From Oscillospiraceae bacterium (GTDB lineage Bacteria > Bacillota > Clostridia > Oscillospirales > Ruminococcaceae): 11,606 bases of DNA. Below, piece by piece: positions 5,720 through 11,606 of this stretch. The translations under genes and the position numbers were made by a program. The notes under the pieces are model-generated. The model ran no database searches, was not told the origin of the DNA, and saw only the letters and a program-made list of their open reading frames with translations. The stretch's first letter is position 1. Each line of letters starts with the position of its first letter. The stretch is taken from NCBI GenBank assembly GCA_031281115.1, contig JAITFV010000307.1:1-11606 (forward strand). Direction: 5' to 3'.

Positions 5720-5806
5720 GCAGTCAAGTCAAGCCGCCTTTGGCGGTTTGCGGCGTATACGCCGCGGGTTAAAAACGCTTTAGCGTTTTTAACTTAACTG
5801 GCTATA
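5713..5806 (-). repeat. 94-bp three-hairpin repeat, copy 2 (inverted)
   Basis: It is the reverse complement of 1816-1909 at 92 of 94 positions with no gaps; the two differences fall just outside the central 16-bp palindrome. It sits between the DUF421 and YihY genes, ending 20 nt before the YihY start codon. Its right boundary reads TATAAT (5803-5808), where copy 1 has TATAG, so the insertion edge may supply a -10 box for the gene to the right. Confidence 0.85.
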
Positions 5807-5826
5807 ATCGCCCGAAGGTGACATAA

Positions 5827-6747
5827 ATGGAAATAAGCGCAGAAAAGCATCGTAAAAGGTTTTTCTTCATGAAAAATTTCATTATAATGCTTAAGAACAG
5901 TATGAAAAAAAATAACGTCCCCGTTCACTCGGCGGAGGCGGCTTTTTTCATTATTATCGCGTCTTTGCCGATGGCGATGCTGTTCCTTACATTATTTAAT
6001 TATCTGCCCTTTTCCGAAGAGCAGATTCAGGGTTTTTCGGTAGATTTTCTGTCGCCGCAAGTGTCGAGCTTTGTGGAAACCTTACTTGATGAAATTTATC
6101 AAAAATCCTCGGGTGCAGTGATTTCCATTGCTACCATAACTGCGCTCTGGTCGGCTTCCCGGGGGCTGCTTTCGATGATAAGGGGGCTTAACTCGATTTA
6201 TGGAATTGAGGATAAGCGCGGCTTTTTTAAAATGCGACTCGTTACAATGCTTTATATGCTCGCTTTCATGGTCACGCTGATTATCACGCTTGTAGTATTA
6301 GTTTTCGGCGGAGCGATTGCAAGTTGGCTTATCAGTTTTTTCCCTTTCTTTGAAGACCACAGCACTTTTTTCGTTTGGACGCGCTGGCTGTTCGGTTTCT
6401 GTCTTTTAGTTTTGTTTTTCTGGGTGTTGTATTCATTTGCACCCGGGCGCAAAACCCGCTCGGTTAAAGAGTTTCCGGGTGCATTTTTAAGTGCTGCGGG
6501 TTGGGTCGGTTTTTCCGCGCTCTATTCAGTTTATATAAATAATTTCGCCAATTACTCATATCTTTACGGAAGCTTGACTTCAATCGTGCTTCTTATGCTC
6601 TGGCTTTATTTCTGCATGAATATTATGTTTTTCGGCGCACAGTTTAACGTTATGATGCGCGGCGTGGTTTTCCGCCCCCGCGTGAAGGGGCGAATCAGAA
6701 GGAAAGTAGGGACAGATGGTTCTGTCCGTCCGTCAAATCAAACATGA
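5827..6747 (+). CDS. YihY/BrkB-family inner-membrane protein
   Basis: The 306-residue integral membrane protein has about six hydrophobic segments, near 36-60, 95-118, 139-172, 182-204, 215-238 and 248-276. The family hallmark is the last conserved block, YSYLYGSLTSIVLLMLWLYF (243-262) followed by MFFGAQFN (267-274), equivalent to the GxxxxxIxLxLWxYxxxxxxxxGAExN pattern of YihY proteins. SASRGLLSMIRGLNSIYGI (109-127) is another typical stretch. The family was once annotated as tRNA-processing RNase BN and as virulence factor BrkB; both functions are doubtful, and its role is not established. The start at 5827 follows GAAGGTG (5814-5820) with good spacing. The basic tail (KGRIRRK, 287-293) is followed by about 12 residues encoded over a short inverted repeat and probably not conserved. 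The gap to ychF is 17 nt, so it likely heads an operon with ychF and the NERD gene. Confidence 0.9.
   Translation: MEISAEKHRKRFFFMKNFIIMLKNSMKKNNVPVHSAEAAFFIIIASLPMAMLFLTLFNYLPFSEEQIQGFSVDFLSPQVSSFVETLLDEIYQKSSGAVISIATITALWSASRGLLSMIRGLNSIYGIEDKRGFFKMRLVTMLYMLAFMVTLIITLVVLVFGGAIASWLISFFPFFEDHSTFFVWTRWLFGFCLLVLFFWVLYSFAPGRKTRSVKEFPGAFLSAAGWVGFSALYSVYINNFANYSYLYGSLTSIVLLMLWLYFCMNIMFFGAQFNVMMRGVVFRPRVKGRIRRKVGTDGSVRPSNQT
6710..6727. other. Short inverted repeat at the 3' end of the YihY gene
   Basis: GGACAGA (6710-6716) and TCTGTCC (6721-6727) form a 7-bp stem with loop TGGT inside the last codons of the gene. It is not followed by a T-run and a ribosome binding site for ychF lies just beyond, so it is not a terminator. 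It may slow 3' decay or be a small repeat remnant. Confidence 0.4.
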
Positions 6748-6764
6748 AAAAGGAACTTTGAAAA

Positions 6765-7871
6765 ATGAAACTTGGTATGGTAGGTTTGCCCAACACGGGC
6801 AAAAGCACATTATTTAATGCACTCACAGGCGCGGGCGCAGTCTCGGAGAGCTACGCTTTCAGCACGGTAGAATCAAACATCGGCGCGGTCAGTGTACCGG
6901 ACCCGCGGCTTGAAAGGCTCGCAGAACTTTATAACCCCGCGAAAACAACTCCCGCCTCGCTCGAATTTGTAGACATTGCAGGACTTGTTAAAGGTTCGTC
7001 CAAAGGCGAAGGTCTTGGAAACAAATTCTTGGCTTCCATCCGCGAGGTTGATGCTATTATACACGTTGTTCGCTGCTTTGAGGACGAATTAGTTATCCAC
7101 CCGGACGGCAGCATTAACGCAAAGCGCGACATAGAAACTATAAATCTGGAACTTATATTTTCCGATTTGGAAATTCTCGAACGCAAGCTCGAACGCACCC
7201 GCAAAAACCTCAAAGCGAGCAAGGAATTCCAAAAGGAAATTGATTTTCTTGAAAAGCTGATTACATACATGAGCGAGGGAAAAACCGCCCGCAGTTACGA
7301 ATTTGATGAGTACGAAGCCGGCGTGATAAAGGATGTTCCGCTGCTCTCTGCGAAGCCGGTCATATACGCGGCAAACCTGAACGAAAGCGACTTCCCCGCT
7401 ATTTTCGAGAAACCCGGAAGCAATCCGCATTACCTGTACACAGTTGAAGCTGCAAAAAGTGAAAACTGCGCGGTTCTGCCTGTTTGCGCGAAAATCGAAG
7501 CGGAAATATCCGAACTTGAAGAAGAGGACAAAAAGCTTTTTTTAAATGAGCTGGGTATGAGCGAGTCGGGCTTGAACCGCGTTATACAGCAGGGTTACGC
7601 GCTTCTCGGCTTGATTTCCTTCCTCACGGCGGGCCCGCAGGAGGTGCGGGCGTGGACAATCAAAAGCGGCACAAAAGCTCGTCAGGCAGCGGGTAAAATC
7701 CACACCGATATCGAAAAAGGTTTCATCAAAGCCGAAGTCACAGCTTTTGACGATGTTGATACTCTCGGCAGCACAAATGCAGCAAAGGAAAAAGGTCTGC
7801 TCCGCCTTGAGGGCAGGGATTATATTATTAAAGACGGCGATGTGATTCTTTTCAGATTTAACAAAACATAG
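6765..7871 (+). CDS. ychF: Redox-regulated ATPase YchF (Obg/OLA1 family)
   Basis: A universally conserved P-loop NTPase of the Obg group that prefers ATP to GTP and binds ribosomes; in E. coli it is linked to the oxidative stress response. The 368-residue length matches the family (E. coli 363). The P-loop is GLPNTGKST at 7-15, switch II is DIAGLVKGSSKGEGLGNKFL at 70-89, and the base-specificity position that reads NKxD in GTPases is NLNE at 204-207, consistent with relaxed specificity towards ATP. A charged alpha-helical insert spans about 128-172. The C-terminal TGS-like domain covers about 280-367 (GPQEVRAWTIKSGTKARQAA at 290-309, EKGFIKAEV at 317-325). AAAGGA at 6749-6754 lies 10 nt before the ATG. 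It is 17 nt after the YihY gene and only 7 nt before the NERD gene. Confidence 0.96.
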   Translation: MKLGMVGLPNTGKSTLFNALTGAGAVSESYAFSTVESNIGAVSVPDPRLERLAELYNPAKTTPASLEFVDIAGLVKGSSKGEGLGNKFLASIREVDAIIHVVRCFEDELVIHPDGSINAKRDIETINLELIFSDLEILERKLERTRKNLKASKEFQKEIDFLEKLITYMSEGKTARSYEFDEYEAGVIKDVPLLSAKPVIYAANLNESDFPAIFEKPGSNPHYLYTVEAAKSENCAVLPVCAKIEAEISELEEEDKKLFLNELGMSESGLNRVIQQGYALLGLISFLTAGPQEVRAWTIKSGTKARQAAGKIHTDIEKGFIKAEVTAFDDVDTLGSTNAAKEKGLLRLEGRDYIIKDGDVILFRFNKT

Positions 7872-7878
7872 GTGAAAA

Positions 7879-8619
7879 ATGCAAATATTCCGCAATAAAA
7901 ACCCATATTACCGGACACTTATAGCTTTGTCGGCGGCACGGATTGCGCTCGTTGTGCTGCCTGTTTTTGTGCTGAGCTTTTTATTTTGGCGCATAGGCTC
8001 GGAGAACTACCTCGAAACTGTCGGTTTCGCTGCACTTATCGCAGGTATGCTGGTTACATATGCGGCTCTTTCGCGAAGATACAGGATTCTGCTCTCCGGT
8101 CATAACGGCGAGCGCGCGCTTTTCAAAATCATAAAACATATACGCTGGAGCAGCGATTGCGCTATTTTCACGAACCTCCCGGTTTCATATAAAAAAAATC
8201 ACTCCGAAATAGATATGCTTCTTATCGGAGAGCGCGGGATTCTTATAATCGAGGTCAAGAATCATTCGGGTGCGATTATCGGAGACTGCGGCGATGATTT
8301 TTGGGTTCAGCGTAAAAAATTCCGCGAAGGCAGAAGCGCAGAAAAGAAAATGCTCAACCCGCTTATTCAGCTGCGCAGACAGCGCGGAATTATAAAAGCT
8401 CTGCTCACCGAAAACGGTTATGATGTGTGGGTAGAAAACGCGCTGTTTTTCTCAAATCCGAACGCGAAACTACGGCTTAACGTCGGCAAGAACAACCGTA
8501 CATTCTGCGACAGGGACGAACTCATCGGGTTTATTAACAGCATGAAGCCGAAGAAGCCGCTGACGAAAAACGAGTATGCAGAAGTTATTAAAATAATTCA
8601 AAAAATGGGTGGACAATAG
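7879..8619 (+). CDS. Membrane-anchored NERD-domain (nuclease-related) protein
   Basis: The 246-residue product begins with two hydrophobic segments (about 18-38 and 45-65), then a cytosolic NERD domain from about 75 to 190. Family marks are GERALFKII (77-85), FTNLPV (97-102), SEIDMLLIGERGILIIEVKN (109-128) and NPLIQLRRQ (160-168). This gives a restriction-endonuclease-like core with candidate catalytic residues E78, D112, E125 and K127 and the downstream Q164. NERD domains are related to PD-(D/E)XK nucleases and predicted to act on nucleic acid, but few have been tested. The ATG at 7879 follows the ychF stop by 7 nt with AGGTG in between, so it is co-translated with ychF. It has no helicase or kinase fusion, unlike many NERD proteins. 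A stem-loop over its stop codon marks the end of the operon. Confidence 0.85.
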   Translation: MQIFRNKNPYYRTLIALSAARIALVVLPVFVLSFLFWRIGSENYLETVGFAALIAGMLVTYAALSRRYRILLSGHNGERALFKIIKHIRWSSDCAIFTNLPVSYKKNHSEIDMLLIGERGILIIEVKNHSGAIIGDCGDDFWVQRKKFREGRSAEKKMLNPLIQLRRQRGIIKALLTENGYDVWVENALFFSNPNAKLRLNVGKNNRTFCDRDELIGFINSMKPKKPLTKNEYAEVIKIIQKMGGQ

Positions 8620-8645
8620 CCACCCTGTCTCTTCGAGGGGTGGCT
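8618..8645. terminator. Possible terminator between convergent genes
   Basis: AGCCACCC (8618-8625) pairs perfectly over 8 bp with GGGTGGCT (8638-8645) around a 12-nt loop, starting inside the NERD stop codon. A T-run follows only after a 12-nt delay on the plus strand and none follows on the minus strand, so it is a weak terminator candidate or an mRNA 3'-end stabiliser. Confidence 0.45.
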
Positions 8646-8676
8646 GTGAAACAAGCGGTTTTTAGGCGGGATTTTC

Positions 8677-8949
8677 TCACTTCGTCTTATCAAGCCATGT
8701 ATACGCCATCTCTAACGCTTCATAAAGACTGCTTCTGTCGCTGTTTTTTGAAATCGCCTGCGCTAAATCAAGCCCCTCTTCGGTCTGCATAAGCATAACC
8801 TTAACCTTGTCGGCGACGTCAAGGTCTTTTACTTTTTTAGTCTTCATAATTTGAATAACGCAGACATAATCGTCGGACATGTTTCCGTAGTAAATCTGCT
8901 TGCCGCTCCGCACTAACGGATAGCCTTTGTAGGTGTAAAAATCTGACAT
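8677..8949 (-). CDS. Small conserved hypothetical protein (90 residues)
   Basis: The 90-residue product begins MSDFYTYKGYPLVRSGKQIY and continues YGNMSDDYV (21-29), MKTKKVKDLDVADKVKVMLM (35-54), with a C-terminal helix LYEALEMAYTWLDK (75-88). It resembles a family of short, soluble, uncharacterised proteins I associate with Clostridia, with the same YKGYPLVR and YYGNMSDxYV motifs; this is from memory and no function is known to me. There is no signal peptide or membrane segment, so it should be cytosolic. A strong AAGGAG (8966-8961) precedes the ATG by 11 nt and overlaps the stop codon of the DUF4340 gene, indicating it is the last gene of that operon. It could be an independently useful protein riding in the operon and not an ABC-system component. 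Confidence 0.85.
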   Translation of the reverse strand: MSDFYTYKGYPLVRSGKQIYYGNMSDDYVCVIQIMKTKKVKDLDVADKVKVMLMQTEEGLDLAQAISKNSDRSSLYEALEMAYTWLDKTK

Positions 8950-8964
8950 TTGTATTTCTTCTCC

Positions 8965-10437
8965 TTACCAAGAATTAATTATGGGTTCGCTGTTAAGATA
9001 TGCTTCGATATTTTGCTCAAGCCGCGTTAAATAGCCAATCCGCGTAGTGAAGCGGGGTTCGCCGTCTATAGCAATTACGCTCCTCATGCCGCCGGAATCA
9101 TAAAACTCAATGACTGTATCCGGTGAACCGTTGCGGTATCTGTAGGTGTAGCGCGCTAAAAGCGGCATTAGTTCTGTTTCTTCCGGCTCGCCGACGAATA
9201 GGGCTTCTGCGCTCGCCATAAGTGCAAAGATATAAAGGTCTTTGAATGTGTCGGTGTCAATCAGTTCGCCGTGCAGAAAATACGCTTCATCACTGCGGTC
9301 TTCGCCGGTGAGCGTGAAGCTCAGCGAGTGCAGCGGCGTTTCGATTATAAGTTCCGAAACCGTATAAATCAGCGGGCGGTGGAACATTGATGCCATTATG
9401 CTCTCGGTATCAAAAGTGAGCAGGTGGTGCAGCGACTGCATTGAAAAAATATAAAGCACGTTGGGGTGGTCGCTGTGAATACCGTAGAAACCTATGAAAA
9501 CATCTTCGCCGTCTTCATTTTGCGTAAAAACTCTGTCGCCGATGATGAGCGTAGCGATATAATTGCCGACACTCATAGTTGCGAGGATTTGCGGGTCGTC
9601 GAAAATATGAGCGTATTCTTCGGGAGTCTCTGCGCCGACATGAACGACTTCCTGCGCTGTCAACCCGAATAAGCCCTGCGTAATTCTGTCGCCTTTAACG
9701 TGGTCAACTTCTACCTCAACAGGTGCAAGCAGACGGTGCGAGTTAATCACGATTTCTTCTTCATCAAGCCACGGAATAAGTTCGATTACATACTGTTCGC
9801 GGCCTGCCCTGTCTACTACAAACCTGTCTATCCGGGGCCAGCCGGCATCTGTGAAGTCCATAGTTACATCTAACGAAACGTAAAAGAGTGCAGGTTCTCT
9901 CAGCCAGTCCACAAGGTACGACCAAACTGCATAAACAGTGTCTTTGCTGCCGTCGCGCATAACACGCACATATGTCATGTCTTCGGGTGTCGGGGTTTTG
10001 TCGCCTACAAAAATCTCAAGCGTTCCGCCGTCCCGAAAAGTCACAAAACCCCTTGCCGCTGTATCTTCGAGACCGTATTGAAAAAGCGGCTCAACATTTT
10101 CCGCTACAATCTCACGCGCCCAAAATTCCGACATAAAGCGCGCAGAGTTGTGCAGTCTTGAGGGGATTGTCATCGCGCCCGGCAGTTCCGGAACACCTAA
10201 GCTGCCATCCGCGAGCCGCACTATATTATATTCGCCGTGTTCATTTTTTACGCTGATGCTGACGACGTCTTCCGACGTGAGTTCGGTGAAATGAATTCTT
10301 TCGGCCTCTGCCGGAACAGCAGGCCCGCCGTTCTCTGTATAGGCTTCGTCCCGCACGAGCGCGAGAATCACGGTCAGCGCAATTAGCAATACTAACCCTG
10401 CCGACATGAATATTAAATTTTTCGCTTTTTTACTCAA
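8965..10437 (-). CDS. DUF4340-domain membrane-anchored protein
   Basis: The 490-residue product has a basic N terminus (SKKAKN), one membrane segment at about 7-28 and a large external domain with no cysteines in its body. The DUF4340 pattern is visible at YGLED (121-125), a beta hairpin RGFVTFRDGGTLEIFVGDKT (129-148), TYVRV (155-159) and VYAVWSYLVDWL (168-179). In this family the gene regularly sits beside a GldG-like ABC auxiliary gene, as here, and the pair is thought to form the extracytoplasmic part of an uncharacterised ABC-2 type system. I chose the TTG at 10437 because AGGAGG (10456-10451) lies upstream and it begins 1 nt after the preceding stop codon; the family N terminus is usually M-K/S-K-K. 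A TTG at 10470 is in frame but sits upstream of that ribosome binding site. The 13-nt spacing is longer than ideal. Function is unknown. Confidence 0.85.
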   Translation of the reverse strand: MSKKAKNLIFMSAGLVLLIALTVILALVRDEAYTENGGPAVPAEAERIHFTELTSEDVVSISVKNEHGEYNIVRLADGSLGVPELPGAMTIPSRLHNSARFMSEFWAREIVAENVEPLFQYGLEDTAARGFVTFRDGGTLEIFVGDKTPTPEDMTYVRVMRDGSKDTVYAVWSYLVDWLREPALFYVSLDVTMDFTDAGWPRIDRFVVDRAGREQYVIELIPWLDEEEIVINSHRLLAPVEVEVDHVKGDRITQGLFGLTAQEVVHVGAETPEEYAHIFDDPQILATMSVGNYIATLIIGDRVFTQNEDGEDVFIGFYGIHSDHPNVLYIFSMQSLHHLLTFDTESIMASMFHRPLIYTVSELIIETPLHSLSFTLTGEDRSDEAYFLHGELIDTDTFKDLYIFALMASAEALFVGEPEETELMPLLARYTYRYRNGSPDTVIEFYDSGGMRSVIAIDGEPRFTTRIGYLTRLEQNIEAYLNSEPIINSW

Positions 10438-10438
10438 T

Positions 10439-11606
10439 TTAACGATAACGCCTCCTAAAGAACACAACAAGCCCTGCCGCGATGATTAAAACCGGTACAA
10501 TGATTACGAAAACTACTGCAATTGCGTTCGCTTGACCCACGGTTATATCGAACATTGCAGATTGAAAGGATTTAGGTATGATGCGGGTTCCGGAGGCTAT
10601 GTCGCTTCTGCCGCTTATATCGCTGAAGATGTTGAGCAGGAACTGCGCGTTTGAAAACTGCGGCGCCATCAATGTTTCAGGGAAGAAAAAGGAGGGCGAG
10701 CCAAAGACGATTACATGGCTCGTGAGGGGTTCAAAGCCTTCGTACCGCGTTTTGCGGCTCATAACGGCTACGCCGGGCAGCTCGTTTTCTACAAATCTAA
10801 AGTCGTCACCCTCGTCAATCACTGCAACCGCACCGGGGAGAGCTTCAGCTAAAATCAAGGTCTCTATCGAAGGACGGGACTCAAAAAGCTGTGTCACCGG
10901 GCGAATCACAGTAGCCACCAAGGGCGCGTCAAGCACTCCTTCATCGGCGAACGCCTCGCCTGTCGCAATTAAAAGCTGCATATAACCATCGTTGTCGAAC
11001 GCGAAGTTCGGGTTCGCCTGCAAGACTAAACCATACTCTGTTTGAAGCCCCCATTCCGCTGTCAGCGCATCTAAGTTCGGCGATTCAGGCATTTCGGGCG
11101 CAGGGAAGCAGAGCAGGGTTTTTCCGTACATTCCCCCGTTGTCGAGCCAGTCACTCACGCGCATACGCGCATCCAATGAAAAATCGGAAAAAGGCGAGAA
11201 GATAACAAGAAAATCAATTTCTGCGGAAATCTCGGGCGCGGTGAGCATATTAATATCTTCAATTATATAACCGTTAGCGTACAGAACAGCGCCCATCGCC
11301 GAGAAGCCGGATTCTCCGAAGCCCTGCGTGAAAGCGACTCTGACGGGCGACAGGTCGGACACGGTCATGATTGCAGACAGGAACGCCTGTTCGGTTCCTG
11401 CGCTTACGTCAATTTCAACTAAATGCCCCCAGCCCATGAAAAACATTTCCTGTGCCTGCGCTTCGTGGATTCTCTCGCCGTTAGCGAAGAACTCAAATAT
11501 TCTGTACTCCTGCTCGCTTACAACCCGGAACCGCTCTGTTCTCTCCGATTCAATTACTATGCAGGTGTCTGTAAGGTTTCCGCCGAACTGTGCCGCGAAG
11601 GCGGGA
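10439..11606 (-). CDS. GldG-like ABC transporter auxiliary protein, 5' end outside the window
   Basis: The frame is open without a stop from the right edge to the TAA at 10439, giving 388 visible residues; the N terminus is missing. The Met at 11446 is internal, since the 53 residues before it continue the family pattern (QFGGNLTDTCIVIESERTER, then RVVSEQEY). After it come EQAFLSAIMTVSD, VRVAFTQGFGESG and INMLTAPEISAEIDFLVIFS, matching the ABC_transp_aux/GldG region in which a putative Rossmann-like domain follows a beta-rich start. The last 30 residues are a membrane helix (AIAVVFVIIVPVLIIAAGLV) and a basic tail FFRRRYR facing the cytoplasm. Gliding-motility GldG works with GldA and GldF; in Firmicutes the homologues accompany uncharacterised ABC-2 exporters, so motility is not implied. 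The ATPase and permease genes would be expected upstream, to the right of the window. The stop codon is 1 nt from the DUF4340 start. Confidence 0.88.
   Translation of the reverse strand, partial: PAFAAQFGGNLTDTCIVIESERTERFRVVSEQEYRIFEFFANGERIHEAQAQEMFFMGWGHLVEIDVSAGTEQAFLSAIMTVSDLSPVRVAFTQGFGESGFSAMGAVLYANGYIIEDINMLTAPEISAEIDFLVIFSPFSDFSLDARMRVSDWLDNGGMYGKTLLCFPAPEMPESPNLDALTAEWGLQTEYGLVLQANPNFAFDNDGYMQLLIATGEAFADEGVLDAPLVATVIRPVTQLFESRPSIETLILAEALPGAVAVIDEGDDFRFVENELPGVAVMSRKTRYEGFEPLTSHVIVFGSPSFFFPETLMAPQFSNAQFLLNIFSDISGRSDIASGTRIIPKSFQSAMFDITVGQANAIAVVFVIIVPVLIIAAGLVVFFRRRYR

Noticed and set aside
1816..5806. Composite transposon or integron bounded by the inverted repeats
   Set aside because: No transposase or recombinase lies between the copies, the enclosed genes are housekeeping-like and on both strands, and I see no target-site duplication.
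6741..6754. 14-base direct repeat AACATGAAAAAGGA (also at 1942-1955)
   Set aside because: It is mostly an A-rich ribosome-binding context, so the match is likely chance or convergent.
7089..7430. Long open frames antisense to ychF (also 6929-7270 and 7542-7895)
   Set aside because: They are shadows of a strongly coding gene, with no ribosome sites, no recognisable domains and cysteine-rich, low-plausibility sequence.

Overview
The window looks like chromosomal DNA from a Gram-positive Clostridia-type bacterium, possibly an uncultured Oscillospirales-like lineage. This is inferred from AAGGAG-type ribosome binding sites, several TTG starts, a clostridial-type IscS-IscU pair, a bacterial GlnRS, and a DUF4340/GldG-like ABC accessory pair. 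No phage, plasmid, IS transposase or CRISPR gene is visible. The coding content is mostly housekeeping. The unusual part is the intergenic DNA, which is packed with structured, hairpin-rich repeats.

Layout, left to right. Positions 1-124 are a folded repeat ahead of glnS (154-1833, glutaminyl-tRNA synthetase). The 3' end of glnS runs into a 94-bp three-hairpin repeat (1816-1909). More stem-loops (1912-2034) lead to a small proline/glutamate-rich lipoprotein (2059-2643). A hairpin at 2722-2751 has a near-consensus promoter embedded in it and precedes an Fe-S assembly operon: iscS (2801-3994), iscU (3973-4407, overlapping) and a thioredoxin-fold protein that has lost both redox cysteines (4437-4772). 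The operon ends at a terminator (4828-4850) and converges with a minus-strand DUF421/YetF membrane protein (4856-5587).

The divergent gap 5588-5826 holds two abutting repeats, one of them an inverted copy of the repeat behind glnS (92 of 94 bases identical). To its right lie a YihY/BrkB membrane protein (5827-6747), the GTPase-family ATPase ychF (6765-7871) and a membrane-anchored NERD nuclease-domain protein (7879-8619). All are on the plus strand with short gaps, so they probably form one operon. Converging on them from the right edge is a tightly coupled minus-strand operon: a GldG-like ABC-transporter auxiliary protein (5' end outside the window), a DUF4340 membrane-anchored protein, and a 90-residue conserved hypothetical protein.

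The main candidate for something undescribed is the repeat family. At least four copies (1-124, 1816-1909, 5636-5719, 5713-5806) share a TATA...TTAARTT-type end, an AT-rich hairpin and two GC-rich hairpins. The stems differ between copies but keep their pairing, including a compensatory base-pair change, which suggests selection on the folded form. No protein needed to move or use them is visible here.
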